Below, in pieces: positions 25,181 through 34,800 of a stretch of 64,000 nucleotides of DNA; within the stretch, counting starts at the first letter, position 1; the number at the start of each line of letters is the position of its first letter. This stretch comes from Exiguobacterium sp. KRL4 (GTDB lineage Bacteria > Bacillota > Bacilli > Exiguobacteriales > Exiguobacteriaceae). The notes beneath the pieces were generated by a model, which was given only the letters and a program-made list of their open reading frames with translations, made no database searches and was not told the origin of the DNA. The translations under genes were made by a program, and so were the position numbers. Location: assembly GCF_001870785.1 (NCBI RefSeq), contig NZ_MOLV01000028.1, forward strand, positions 1-64,000, given 5' to 3'.

Positions 25181-25582
25181 ATGAAAAACAACTATCGAAG
25201 AACCCAGACCACCGTTTCTCTGATCAATTATCATTTCGTTTTTTGCCCTCGATATAGAAGGAAAATATTCCTTCGAAACGATGTAGAAGGACGTTTCAAA
25301 GAATTGGTGCATGAGATATGTGAAAGCTTAGAAATCAATACAATCGCCTTAGAATGCGATCAAGATCATACACGTCTGTTCCTCAATGCCCCACCAACAC
25401 TCAGTCCTGCTGATATTATGGCAAAAATCAAAGGCGTGACATCTAAAAAATTAAGAGCGGAATTTCCTCATCTTCAACACTTGCCAAGTCTTTGGACGCG
25501 TTCCTACTTCGTTTCGACCGCCGGAAATGTGTCGAGCGAGACAATCAAGCGTTATGTCGAGCAACAAAAAACAAGGGGGTGA
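25181..25582 (+). CDS. tnpA: IS200/IS605 Y1 transposase TnpA (copy 2, HUH motif damaged)
   Basis: The 133-residue protein is nearly identical to copy 1, but the metal-binding His-Thr-His reads His63-Thr-Arg65 (DQDHTRLFL), caused by A to G at 25374. Tyr125 is unchanged. In this family both histidines coordinate the divalent metal, so the protein is expected to be inactive or strongly impaired. Other differences include Q44H, H53N and A58E. Confidence 0.92.
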   Translation: MKNNYRRTQTTVSLINYHFVFCPRYRRKIFLRNDVEGRFKELVHEICESLEINTIALECDQDHTRLFLNAPPTLSPADIMAKIKGVTSKKLRAEFPHLQHLPSLWTRSYFVSTAGNVSSETIKRYVEQQKTRG

Positions 25583-25586
25583 CACC

Positions 25587-26663
25587 TTGAATCAGACATT
25601 AACGGTGAACATCAAACTTCGTCCTACCAAAGTACAACAATCTATTTTGAAGCGTATGATGAGAACTTATATCCACACGGCCAACCAACTTGTCTCAGAT
25701 ATGGTAGAGGCAGAAACGATGCTTAAGCTGACGAGCAAGAATGTCCAGTCTCATTTGCCTAGCGCCGTCAAGAACCAAGTCATCAAAGACGCCCAAAGCC
25801 TCTTCAAGAAAGTCAAGAAATCCAAATTCAAAATCATCCCTATTCTCAAGAAACCCTACTGCACATGGAACAACCAGAACTATTCGTTCGATTTCGAGTC
25901 GATTTCTCTCCCGATCATGATGGACGGGAAAGCAAAGAAGATGGCAATCAAAGCAGAAATGGTCGATAAACACAATCGCAATTTCTCACTCCTGAACAAT
26001 AAGTTGGGAACGCTACGCATCACGAAGAAGTCGAACAAATGGATTGCCCAGATCGCTGTCACGCTTCTCACGACCGAGAAGACCGGCTCCAAGGTTCTCG
26101 GTGTGGATCTGGGTTTGAAAGTCCCGGCAGTCGCAACGAATGATGGCGACAAGGCGAGGTTCTTCGGGAACGGACGCGAGAACAAATATATGAAACGCAA
26201 GTTTCGTGCGAGACGAAGAGAGCTCGGTCAAAAGAAGAAGCTGAACGCAATCAAGAAACTAAACAATCAAGAGCAACGTTGGATGAAAGATAAAGATCAC
26301 AAGGTAAGTCGTGCGATCGTTTCATTTGCGAAAGAGAATAACGTTTCTGTCATTCGCCTAGAAAGACTGGCGAACATCCGGCAGACGGCAAGAACAAGCC
26401 GTAAAAACAATAAGAATCTGCATACATGGTCGTTCTATCGCCTAGCAACATTCATCGAATACAAAGCAAATCTGGAAGGAATCAAGGTTGAGTATGTCAA
26501 TCCTGCGTACACGTCTCAGACATGTCCTTCTTGCGGTAAAAGAAACAAAGCGAAAGATCGAACCTATTTTTGTCCATGTGGATTCAAAAAACACAGAGAT
26601 TTAGTCGGTGCGATGAACATTAGATATGCACCTGTGGTTGATGGTAATAGTCAATCAGCCTGA
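25587..26663 (+). CDS. tnpB: TnpB, RNA-guided nuclease of IS200/IS605 (copy 2)
   Basis: The 358-residue protein starts at TTG 25587. The RuvC D-E-D residues and the four-Cys zinc ribbon are all present as in copy 1, with scattered conservative differences (for example LDGIK to LEGIK, ENHVS to ENNVS). It is intact despite the damaged tnpA beside it. TnpB could still cut empty target sites and favour retention of this element. Confidence 0.92.
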   Translation: MNQTLTVNIKLRPTKVQQSILKRMMRTYIHTANQLVSDMVEAETMLKLTSKNVQSHLPSAVKNQVIKDAQSLFKKVKKSKFKIIPILKKPYCTWNNQNYSFDFESISLPIMMDGKAKKMAIKAEMVDKHNRNFSLLNNKLGTLRITKKSNKWIAQIAVTLLTTEKTGSKVLGVDLGLKVPAVATNDGDKARFFGNGRENKYMKRKFRARRRELGQKKKLNAIKKLNNQEQRWMKDKDHKVSRAIVSFAKENNVSVIRLERLANIRQTARTSRKNNKNLHTWSFYRLATFIEYKANLEGIKVEYVNPAYTSQTCPSCGKRNKAKDRTYFCPCGFKKHRDLVGAMNIRYAPVVDGNSQSA

Positions 26664-26812
26664 GAACCTTTAGGGTCTGTCTCAGGAGGGGTGATGGCAC
26701 ACCCTCATCTGAAGGCTTGAGCAAAACAGAAATGGACTGCGCTCGCACAAGCACTTCAGAATCCCACTCATCCCGAAGGGTGAGCTTGCGGCTTTAGCCG
26801 TGGGAGTGTCAA
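26664..26812 (+). ncRNA. Probable omega (right-end) RNA scaffold of IS copy 2
   Basis: It corresponds almost base for base to 7001-7149 of copy 1. The guide would be read from the flank after TCAA, starting GTGCTTTTTCCTGTAG, so it differs from copy 1. Conservation between copies while tnpA decayed is consistent with TnpB-linked maintenance, though the copies may simply be young. Confidence 0.4.
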
Positions 26813-26861
26813 GTGCTTTTTCCTGTAGACGTCTTATGCACCACATGATTGTTTCGAAATG

Positions 26862-26901
26862 AAAGCAGGGAGGCGGATTTTAATATCCGCCTCCCTGCTT
26901 T
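26862..26901. terminator. Strong terminator hairpin
   Basis: A perfect stem, AAAGCAGGGAGGCGGAT pairing with ATCCGCCTCCCTGCTTT, surrounds a short loop. It lies downstream of the leftward AmiS/UreI-like gene. Confidence 0.88.
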
Positions 26902-26941
26902 GTATAAAACCGATGCTTAAGTGAACCTGAACGGTCTGTTT

Positions 26942-27553
26942 TTAGTTTTTCGAGCGGATGAGCGTTCGTAAGGGAACGAATTTGACCGCGGAATAGACGA
27001 AATAGAGGACCGTCATGATGGCTGCTGCACTCCAGACGAGTTGATAATTCACACCCGTCGTACCGAACCGGAGACCGACGAGAGCCGGAACGATCAACGT
27101 CAGCCAACTGAGTACGATGGCAACCCGTGCCGTCAAGGCGTCGATCTTGAGGTTTAAGCCCATACCGAGGAAGAACAGACCCCAGAGAACGAACCAGAAG
27201 ACCCATGTGGCGCCACCGATCCAGTCACCTGTACTGAAGCTGACTCCGGCATAGAAGAGGGCAGCGATGGCTACGAACAACGAAAACCAGCCGACGCCAC
27301 TGCCGTCGAGTCCAAATAAAAACGTAATCCCGACATACAGATACGTAAAGGCAAACAAGTAGATACTGGCATAACCGAACGTCAACGCCGGATCACCGGC
27401 TGCTCCGATGACGAGCCATGTCGCGATGAAGGTCTGCAACAACCCCGTCAATAAACTGAACAGACCGGCACTTTTTAAATCGACTTTGCCGAACAACGAC
27501 AGACTATTTAGAAAGAGCGCAACGCCCCCGAATAATAAACTTATATTTCCCAC
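26942..27553 (-). CDS. AmiS/UreI-family urea or amide channel
   Basis: The 203-residue protein has six to seven hydrophobic helices and an overall pattern of the AmiS/UreI family: GVALFLNSLSLFG near the N-terminus, GYASIYLFAFTYLYVG, and a WVFWFVLWGLFFLGMGLN segment. The family forms channels for urea or short-chain amides in the cytoplasmic membrane. The start is GTG 27553 after GGAGG. No urease or amidase gene is adjacent. A 6-bp palindrome just upstream could be an operator. Confidence 0.8.
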   Translation of the reverse strand: MGNISLLFGGVALFLNSLSLFGKVDLKSAGLFSLLTGLLQTFIATWLVIGAAGDPALTFGYASIYLFAFTYLYVGITFLFGLDGSGVGWFSLFVAIAALFYAGVSFSTGDWIGGATWVFWFVLWGLFFLGMGLNLKIDALTARVAIVLSWLTLIVPALVGLRFGTTGVNYQLVWSAAAIMTVLYFVYSAVKFVPLRTLIRSKN

Positions 27554-27569
27554 ATGAATTCCTCCGTTA

Positions 27570-27584
27570 AGACGTCAGACGTCT
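27570..27584. promoter_or_regulatory. Palindrome upstream of the AmiS/UreI-like gene
   Basis: AGACGT and ACGTCT form a perfect inverted repeat around CAG, about 17 nt before the GTG start. The position inside the 5' untranslated region or promoter suggests a repressor site. A similar GACGTCAGAC string occurs near 54265, upstream of the CAP-domain gene. Confidence 0.35.
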
Positions 27585-27654
27585 GATTGTTAACTTAACC
27601 ATATGATGAATTCGCTTCCAATGCAAGTAAATTTTCGATGGGGAAATCAAGCCG

Positions 27655-27709
27655 AAAAAAGACTCTTGATGTCACTTTCAGAAGAAAGCGAACCCAAGAG
27701 TCTATTCTT
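27655..27709 (-). terminator. Terminator of the carboxypeptidase gene
   Basis: AGACTCTTG (27660-27668) pairs with CAAGAGTCT (27695-27703), with an inner CTTTC/GAAAG hairpin. The A-run at 27654-27659 is a T-run on the minus strand. Confidence 0.8.
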
Positions 27710-28961
27710 ACCGATTGAGGACCGAGCGTAACGTCGTTTCTGTTTGTGGGAGCGTTCCTTTTAACGTGACAAGCCCGTAACGCGTCGAGCCTTTTTTGAT
27801 GAAGAAGACACGTGTATAAGCTGATTCCGGTGTATACCCCGTTTTGCTGGCGTAGACACGCGTGTCTCCTGGAAGTGACGTGTTCGTATGGTACCACGTC
27901 AACGTCCGAGCATACGGTCCTTTGACGGCTGTCTGGTACGATTTACGTCCGCTGACCGTCATCAAGTAACTGTACTTGGCATACGTATTGGCAAGCTTCT
28001 GCATATCAGCTGCTGTCGTATAGTGACTTGAATGATAAAAACCATGTGGATTCATGAAATGACTGGCTGACATGCCGATCGCTTTCGCCCGACTGTTCAT
28101 CATGGAAACGAAATTCGATTCCGAACCGCCCGTACGAACCGCGATCGCTTTCGCCGCGTCATTGCCGGACCGGATCAGCATCCCGTTCAAGAGTTGGCGC
28201 ATCGTGACTTTGTCACCGGACCGGAAACCAGCTGAACTGCTGCCGGCAGGAACGGACAACATCGAATACGTCAGTGTGAATGTCTGATCGAGTGTCCCTT
28301 TTTGGGCAGCCGCGTCATAGGCGACGAGGGCCGTCAATAATTTCGTCGTACTCGCCGGGTAACGGCGGGCAAAACTTTCTTTCGTCAGTTCATAGCCGGA
28401 TGATCCAAGCTTGAAATAGCGCATCGAAGCAACCGGATAGCTGCCGCTTGACGGCGCAGGCGAGCTCGTTGTCAGTTTTCTGGCGACCTGGTCGGAGACA
28501 TAATAATAATTCACGGTCCCTTTCACTTTGTACCAGCCATTCGAATAAGAAACGGCGTTGAATGTAGACTTGTATGTAGCAAGCCGTTTGATGTTTTTAG
28601 ATGAGGCTGTACTTGGTGATGTTCTGACATTCGCACCGGCTGTCGAGTAGACGATGATTTTGTAGGTCTTGACGGAACTGGTCCCGACTTTCGCCGCCAC
28701 CTGGTTTGAGAGGTAGCGATAGGCGTTTCCGTCCTTGATCTTGTACCAACCGTTTGAATAGGAAACAGCTGTAAATGTGGCCTTGTACGGGGCGCGACGC
28801 GTGATTGTCGCGGATGAACTCGTACTTGGCTTCGTCCGAATGTTCGCACCAATCGTCGATGTGACGATGACCTGATAGCTGGCAGCTTGAGCAGGTAAGG
28901 CTGGGAGACATAATGTAATAAGTAGGACGAGTGTCAAACAAATCCTGAATAATGACTTCAT
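27708..28961 (-). CDS. D-alanyl-D-alanine carboxypeptidase with two SH3b domains
   Basis: The 417-residue secreted protein has a signal peptide (about 1-27, cut after ALPAQAA) and two bacterial SH3 repeats (about 28-95 and 98-165, GANIRTKPSTSS and GANVRTSPSTAS). A serine peptidase S11 domain follows, with S204-T-T-K207, S265-G-N and a KTG triad near residue 375. It trims the terminal D-Ala from peptidoglycan stem peptides. The gene order is reversed from PBP5, where the extra domain is C-terminal. ATG 28961 follows AAAGGAGGG; the longer reading frame upstream lacks a ribosome site and overlaps the divergent promoter region. Confidence 0.92.
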   Translation of the reverse strand: MKSLFRICLTLVLLITLCLPALPAQAASYQVIVTSTIGANIRTKPSTSSSATITRRAPYKATFTAVSYSNGWYKIKDGNAYRYLSNQVAAKVGTSSVKTYKIIVYSTAGANVRTSPSTASSKNIKRLATYKSTFNAVSYSNGWYKVKGTVNYYYVSDQVARKLTTSSPAPSSGSYPVASMRYFKLGSSGYELTKESFARRYPASTTKLLTALVAYDAAAQKGTLDQTFTLTYSMLSVPAGSSSAGFRSGDKVTMRQLLNGMLIRSGNDAAKAIAVRTGGSESNFVSMMNSRAKAIGMSASHFMNPHGFYHSSHYTTAADMQKLANTYAKYSYLMTVSGRKSYQTAVKGPYARTLTWYHTNTSLPGDTRVYASKTGYTPESAYTRVFFIKKGSTRYGLVTLKGTLPQTETTLRSVLNR

Positions 28962-29120
28962 AAAAATCTCATTCCCTCCTTTTGCAAAATATGTTCTTAT
29001 CATAAAACAAAAAAAGGAAATTCTCTTTTTTTTCAAAAAAGTTACTCTTCCTACACCGGAAGCATGAAACCCGGTAACATAGGGAATGAGAGCAAAAGAC
29101 GTGTTCAAGGAGGAAATCAG

Positions 29121-30029
29121 ATGAAAATTGCAGTCATTGGTTTAGGGGATATCGCCCAAAAAGCGTATCTGCCTGTTTATGCAGAGCGGACGGATTTAGA
29201 GGTTTACCTCGTTTCGACGGACCGGGAAAAAGCCGAGCGATTGCGGACGGCCTATCGATTCGCCGGAACGCTTGATTCGATTGAGGATGTGATCACAACC
29301 GGGATTCAAGTAGCGATGATCCATTCAGCGACAAAGGTTCATGCCGAGCAAGCCGGACAGTTACTGGCTGCCGGCATCCATGTCTACATCGATAAACCGG
29401 TCTCGCTCGAAGTCGAAGAAGTCCGGGCGTTGACAGAACAAGCAGCAGCCAAAGGGTTACATTTCATTACCGGTTTTAATCGCCGGTTCGCATCGGCGCA
29501 CCGTGCCTTGCTTGAAGTCAAAGAGCCGAACGTAATCGTCATGCAAAAAAACCGGACTTCCTTCATCGAAGATGCGAAAACGTTTATCTTTGACGATTTT
29601 GTCCATGTCGCAGATACGCTTCGTTTTTTAACAAGACGTGGTGAGATTGAGAACCTGCAAGTCCGCGGTAAAAAAGTAGAGGGATTGTTGCATCATGTCA
29701 CGATTCAATTTGAAGCAAACGGCATCACGGCCATCGGCATCATGAACCGGAACAACGGGGTGACGGAAGAACGGGTCGAAGTGATGGGACCAAATGAAAA
29801 ACGTGTCGCAACCGACGTCACGTCGGTCGAACAGATGACAAAGGGTGGAACACTCCGGCTGCCGCTCGATAACTGGGAACCGACATTACGCAGGCGTGGT
29901 TTCGTCGAGATGGTCGATGCGTTCATCGAGACCGTCCATGGTCATCCATCAGCATCGGTGACAGGGGAAGACAGTCTGGCGACGCACGAACTCTGCGCAG
30001 AAGTCGTCAAACGGTTGGACGAATTGTAA
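29121..30029 (+). CDS. Gfo/Idh/MocA-family NAD(P)-dependent oxidoreductase
   Basis: The 302-residue protein has the Rossmann motif IAVIGLGDIAQKAYLPVY, the HIYIDKPVSLEVEE-type EKP segment (IDKPVS) and HFITGFNRRFASAHRAL. It catalyses a redox step on a sugar, inositol or related cyclic polyol in this family; the substrate here is not evident. ATG 29121 follows AAGGAGG. A shared divergent promoter region with the carboxypeptidase gene lies at 28962-29120. It ends at a terminator shared with the convergent lipoprotein gene. Confidence 0.88.
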   Translation: MKIAVIGLGDIAQKAYLPVYAERTDLEVYLVSTDREKAERLRTAYRFAGTLDSIEDVITTGIQVAMIHSATKVHAEQAGQLLAAGIHVYIDKPVSLEVEEVRALTEQAAAKGLHFITGFNRRFASAHRALLEVKEPNVIVMQKNRTSFIEDAKTFIFDDFVHVADTLRFLTRRGEIENLQVRGKKVEGLLHHVTIQFEANGITAIGIMNRNNGVTEERVEVMGPNEKRVATDVTSVEQMTKGGTLRLPLDNWEPTLRRRGFVEMVDAFIETVHGHPSASVTGEDSLATHELCAEVVKRLDEL

Positions 30030-30067
30030 GGCATACTCAAACCGGTCCTGTCGTCCGGAACAACATC

Positions 30068-30118
30068 AAAAAAACGAACGGTTTCTCTCGATCAAATGAG
30101 AGGAACCGTTCGTTTTTT
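30068..30118. terminator. Bidirectional terminator
   Basis: AAAAAACGAACGGTTTCTCTC and GAGAGGAACCGTTCGTTTTTT form a long, nearly perfect stem between two convergent genes. Confidence 0.9.
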
Positions 30119-30132
30119 GTATCTTGTTCTGC

Positions 30133-30762
30133 TTAGATTTTTTTCAATTGATAGACCAATTTTCCGCCGGGACCTTCGAACGTCAGTGTAAAACCGGATC
30201 GATTAAAGACGTAACTGACAAGACCTTCCGATAAGGCGAGGCGGGCGGACAAATCCGGTTCAAACCGAATCGATTCCGTATCATTGCGTGGTGCCTCAAC
30301 CATTCCAAAGTCTAGATAGTCAATCGTTGCAACCAGTCCATCGCGTTTCGCGAAGGAGACGTCAATTTGTCCGGTCGCAGGAAACGATCGTTCTTTCAGA
30401 CCCGTATCGAGTGTACTCCGTTCGATTTGATAGGTGCCTTCGACTTGTTTCAGTTGATCAAGCATCGCTTCTGCGCTTAATTGAAGGGACTTTGCCCGGA
30501 GCCGGATTGGATTGTCTTGCGCCAAGGCGAGTTGGTCGATCTTCCGAGCGATCTTGACGACTTCTTTGAAGTGATAGCTCGCTAATGCCGTTTCAAGCTG
30601 CACCATCAGTTTGGCAGGATCGTGCATCGTATCTTGACGTGTCGATTGATCGACGGCTTGCGTGTACTGTCCGAGCTCAAGCTCGGACTGGACGCCGGAT
30701 GGCGGCACTTCTGTACAACCAGCCAACAGGGCACAAAACAGAATGATCACGAATTGTTTCAT
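30133..30762 (-). CDS. Putative lipoprotein
   Basis: The 209-residue protein has a lipobox (LLAGC, Cys16) after a hydrophobic N-terminus, so it is probably membrane-anchored outside the cell. The rest has helical stretches (VQLETALASYHFKEVVKIARKID) followed by a beta-rich C-terminal half. I do not recognise the family. It overlaps the zinc-ribbon gene by 4 nt (ATGA) and is therefore the second gene of a two-gene operon. Confidence 0.78.
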   Translation of the reverse strand: MKQFVIILFCALLAGCTEVPPSGVQSELELGQYTQAVDQSTRQDTMHDPAKLMVQLETALASYHFKEVVKIARKIDQLALAQDNPIRLRAKSLQLSAEAMLDQLKQVEGTYQIERSTLDTGLKERSFPATGQIDVSFAKRDGLVATIDYLDFGMVEAPRNDTESIRFEPDLSARLALSEGLVSYVFNRSGFTLTFEGPGGKLVYQLKKI

Positions 30763-31448
30763 GCCTTCACCTCCGTGCGGACGATATGTGTGATTTGCAG
30801 ATGATCCGTATGTAACCGCACGTTGTACCGGACATCATACGTGACCAGATGTTGACCGGCTGACCGCGTCAGTTGATACGTCTCGACCGTCTTGATTTGA
30901 AACGATGCGCCCTTTGAAACAAACCGTTCGAAGTCAACGGTGTGCGGATGTGGAGGAATCGGGCTGTCAGACGCAGCTTGAATCGTCCGTAAGGCGGCGA
31001 CTTCCGAATGAAACGTCTCGAGCGTCGCGAATTGAATCGCCGAGAACGTCTCAAGCGTATCCGTTGTTTTCGAATAGGTGGCGGTTTCCGGCACTGTTTT
31101 CGTATACTGGCGGACAAATTTCAGGACGTCATAAGACGCCGGTGGGTCTTCTGACGAATAGGTTTGGTTATAGGCAGACATCTCATCGGACCAGTCTGCT
31201 ATCGGTGAAGCCTGAACAGGCGGAGCAAGCGTCGTATGCGTGGATTCCGTTTGTGTCAGCCCGTACCAGGTGCCGACAGATCCAAGACCGATGACGAACA
31301 CGATGATGAAGGATAACAAGCGTCGACTGGACGAAGGGGGATTCGGTGGGTCCAGTGTTTTTATTTTTTTGAGGACAGGGTGTTTGCAGTAGGAACACGC
31401 TGTCTCGTCTGTTTCTAAAGGGGTTCCGCAAAGTGAACAACGTTCCAT
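30759..31448 (-). CDS. Zinc-ribbon, single-pass membrane protein
   Basis: The 229-residue protein begins with a double-CxxC zinc ribbon (C-S-L-C at 4-7, C-S-Y-C at about 18-21). One transmembrane helix follows (about 45-64) and then an extracytoplasmic domain with no recognised family. The start is ATG 31448, 8 nt from GGAGGG; a TTG two codons upstream is too close to the site. Paired with the overlapping lipoprotein gene, it may form a small envelope complex. Function unknown. Confidence 0.76.
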   Translation of the reverse strand: MERCSLCGTPLETDETACSYCKHPVLKKIKTLDPPNPPSSSRRLLSFIIVFVIGLGSVGTWYGLTQTESTHTTLAPPVQASPIADWSDEMSAYNQTYSSEDPPASYDVLKFVRQYTKTVPETATYSKTTDTLETFSAIQFATLETFHSEVAALRTIQAASDSPIPPHPHTVDFERFVSKGASFQIKTVETYQLTRSAGQHLVTYDVRYNVRLHTDHLQITHIVRTEVKA

Positions 31449-31589
31449 TGACAAGCCCTCCTAGCGAACTCAAGAGTATATTGGTTAAGATGAATCGTAT
31501 TTTTGAATATCTTATTCAGAATAACATTAATTGGAAATCAAATCAAAAGCAGATTGTCTGTAACCTTTGAATTCAGACGGGGTGACGCC

Positions 31590-31706
31590 AAAAAAGGAGT
31601 CACTCTTTTTTCACGCGCTTTCCTCAGGCTTATGTCTCTGACAGCGTACGTTTACGCTTTTTCCTGTAGGCGTTCGCGTGAAGCGAGTGATTCCTTTTGA
31701 ACGAGA
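31590..31706 (+). repeat. Intergenic palindromic repeat, intact copy
   Basis: The outer arms TCACGCG (31611-31617) and CGCGTGA (31675-31681) pair, as do CCTCAGG and CCTGTAGG with one bulge. An inner hairpin AGCGTA/TACGCT (31643-31648, 31653-31658) sits inside. The copy at 61417-61538 keeps the same plan but has AGCGCAAG/CTTGCGCT, a compensating change. No coding potential is seen. It lies next to a terminator-like hairpin, between two leftward genes. Confidence 0.72.
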
Positions 31707-31709
31707 TAA

Positions 31710-31736
31710 GGGTGGCAGACTTGTCATCTGCCACCC
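31710..31736. terminator. Terminator-like hairpin
   Basis: GGGTGGCAGA pairs with TCTGCCACCC around a 7-nt loop, followed by CTCATTTTCT on the plus strand. It lies about 70 nt past the TagF-like gene stop; the T-run is weak in either direction. Confidence 0.6.
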
Positions 31737-31804
31737 TCATTTTCTGTATAGAGAGTGACGTTTGAGTCAGTCTCTTTTGCTGTCATGTTAGTTGGTGGCA
31801 CTAC

Positions 31805-34800
31805 TCAAACGGAATAACTGCCATCCGGTTGTTCGGTTACGTCCAGTGCGTCCTCTGCAAAAAACGTATCGACGACACGTGATGCGGCCAACCCGTCTTC
31901 CATCGCGCAATAGGCTTCGCGGAAAGTGTCGAGTTGCGACTGGTAGTCGTTTGCCAGTCGTTTGATATTGGATAAGGCTTCGATAAACGCATCTTCTGTT
32001 TCAAGAATCGGTCCCGGCAAATCCTTGTAGTAGTCAAGATAAAAACCGCGTAATGTATCCCGGTACAAATCAAGATCATACGCATAAAAGAACATTGGCC
32101 GGTTCATGTTGGCGAAATCAAAGAACACGGACGAATAGTCGGTAATCAACAGATCCGTGACCAGATACAGTTCCTGAATGTCGGGATAACTCGTGACATC
32201 GATGAAGCGCTCACGGTGTTCAGCCGGAATGCTCGGCTTCTTCGTCACGAGGACGTGCGTCCGAATCAGGAAGACGTATTCGTCACCCAGTGCCTCCGCG
32301 ACGCGGTCGAAATCAAACGGATAATCAAAGAAGAACTTCCCTTTGCCAAGCGACTGATGATCACGGAAGGTCGGCGCGTATAAGATGACCTTTTTATCGT
32401 CCGACAATTGCAGCTTCGTCCGGATCGTCTCGATGGTCTTCGGCTGATTGTTCGAGAAGAACAAATCATTCCGGGGATAACCGGATTCAAAAATCGGTCC
32501 GTCGTACCGGAACGCACTCTTGAAGATCGTCGACGCATACGAACTTGGTGACAAGAGGACACTCCACTGGTTAATCGAGTTCGTGACCCGGTCGACATAG
32601 CCTTCGTCCCGTCCATGGATCTCATCCAAGTCGAACAACATCTTCTTCAACGGTGTTCCGTGCCAAGTCTGGATGTAGGTCGTCTCTTCCCGGCGTCTGA
32701 AGTAATGCGGGAAGTTTTGGTTGTTGACCCAGAACTTTGCCGTCGCCAGATAATAGAAATAAGCGGGCGATAACCGTTTGATGACTTTAGCGTTCGGGTC
32801 ACCGAGGTAGAGACGTTTGTGATAGACCCAGACGACTTTATAGTCGAGGTTCCGGCGTTTCAGTTCTTCATAGATATAACGTGGACTGTCGGAATATTGT
32901 TTACCGAGTCCACTCTCAAAGACAACGAGTTTCGGGTCGACCGGCAATCTTTGCATCAACCGGTATGCAAATTTCATCGATGGGAAGTAGAACCGGCTTC
33001 GACGATACAGGCGGAAAAGAATGTTGGCAGCTTCTGCTGTCTGAATCTGTTCGATCCAACTCCGTTTCTTTTTATAATCGACGATCGTCTGCAGAATTTT
33101 TTCCGAGTACGACGATTCGACCGGTTGCAAGAATGCTGCAGCACGTGCCTGATATTCAGGTGCCATCAAAAATGAACGTGCGGCGGTCGCCTCAAGATCT
33201 TCAAATAGTTCATCAAGCGTCGATGAAATCCGACCAGGCAACTCCTGTTCCAAATCGAGATAAGAACCTTTTGGTCCGATGAACCGAATCGGGTCGAACT
33301 GGAAGTAATGAACCGGACGATTCAAGAAGCTGAAATCGAACGCGACGCTCGAATAATCCGTCACAAGGAGCAGGCTTTCTTTCATCAAGCCTTGGACATC
33401 GCGTTCGCCTTGATGAATGACTGTGATCGGTAAGTTTTCAAAGTGACTCGTGTATTGTTGCATGTTCGGATGGAGACAAAAGACGATTTCGAGTTGATGC
33501 TCTGCAGCGAACTTGTGGAGTCGATCACTTGAAAGCAGCGTTTGGTACTGTTGATAATACTCCGACTCAAAAAATTGGAGTGGAGTTTGTAACCACGAAC
33601 GCCATGTCGGGATGATCAACATCTGGCGTTTGACCTCAACGTCCTTTCGGAGCAGGGCATCGAAACGGGACAGACCGGTAATCCGGACTTCACGTTCCGG
33701 GTAGCCCATGTCTTGTGTCACCAGCCGTTTTTCCCGTTCTGAACTGACGAGGAATAAATCCGTATCAAAGGCCGGTGCAAATTTTCCGTACTGGTCATCC
33801 ATATTTTTGGTACCAAGGACACCATGTTGGATGAAAATCCGATCCGCTTTCATCTTCCGTTTAAACGGTTCGGATTTTAGGGGATACAGGTATTCCGCAT
33901 GGTGTGTCCCGATGACTTTTTTCGCCATCAAGGCATGATAGATATGTTCCTTGGACTTGAACGGTAACGCCTGACCAAGTTGTTCGACTTGATCGTATTC
34001 GTTCGAATCGGGATCGATGACATAATAGACAGGACGGTCCGGGTATGTCTCACGCATATATTTAAAGAAATGATACCCATTGTCTTGTGCTTTGTAAGGA
34101 CGTTCCCCGACGAGCCAGGTATTCTTTTCGGCAAACAGGCGATACAGGGGTGCAAATTTCATCATGTGGTTCAAATACGTATAATTGTCATTGGTGAATT
34201 CGGTCATCTCAAACGAGAGATTCCGATGACCGACCGTGAAGTACGGGATGATATGCATCGTCGTCGCCTCGCCCTGACCCCGTGTCTCCGGCGTCAATTG
34301 ACGTGTGATGTAACGCGCCCGTCCGAGACGAAGCAATGTCGATTCAGCTCGGTGATAATACTCAAGCGCGACAAACGCGTCATAGATTCCTTCCTGCAGG
34401 ACCTGATGTTCGCGGTGCAGACGGGTCCAGTCGATGACGGTCCGGTACGTATACCGGTAGAGACCAAATTTGTCGGCACTGCGGGCATTGTCATACACCC
34501 AGTCGATCGGCACGGGAATCTGCTCACCCGTTTCTCGGTGAACGAGCTGTAACGTTCCTTTTTGGATGAACGCATGCCGAGTGAAGATTTTCCCTTTGAT
34601 TTCCGTTTGATCGGCGACGGGACAATCAATCAAATCGATTTGCATCTTCGGTTTGACTTTAGGCTCTTTATTTAACAACATCCGCAGATTACCTTTCAGA
34701 TCCGTATACAGATGGGCGGTATGTTGGAAATCCGGATCAATTAACGGTTTTAAGGGAGCGGCAATCCGTGTTTCCGAAAAACGACCGAGGATGATTTCAC

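Larger units (their letters stand above)
25024..26812 (+). mobile_element. IS200/IS605-family element, copy 2, 1789 bp
   Basis: It is the same length and structure as copy 1, following TTAC (25020-25023) and ending TCAA (26809-26812). By eye the two differ at only a few percent of positions. It is inserted in the intergenic region after the EPS operon, so no gene is broken. Its TnpA carries a His to Arg change in the catalytic HUH motif, while TnpB keeps all visible catalytic residues. It is probably non-autonomous but mobilisable by copy 1. Confidence 0.95.
24990..26850 (+). repeat. Intergenic palindromic repeat, remnant split by IS copy 2
   Basis: The flanks of IS copy 2 resemble the repeat at 31.6 kb. 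Left: AAAAAGGGGTTACTCTTTC (copy at 31592: AAAAAGGAGTCACTCTTTT). Right: GCTTTTTCCTGTAG (identical at 31656). The IS target TTAC coincides with TTAC at 31652-31655 in the intact copy. The centre of the element seems to have been lost here. Confidence 0.5.

Noticed and set aside
31654-31672. Targeting of the 31.6 kb repeat by the guide of IS copy 2
   Set aside because: GCTTTTTCCTGTAG follows TTAC there, but the guide begins GTGCTTTTT, a 2-nt offset that breaks pairing next to the motif.
33980-34552. 190-residue frame opposite the TagF-like gene
   Set aside because: The leftward frame is continuous over 1181 residues with family motifs; this one is a shadow.
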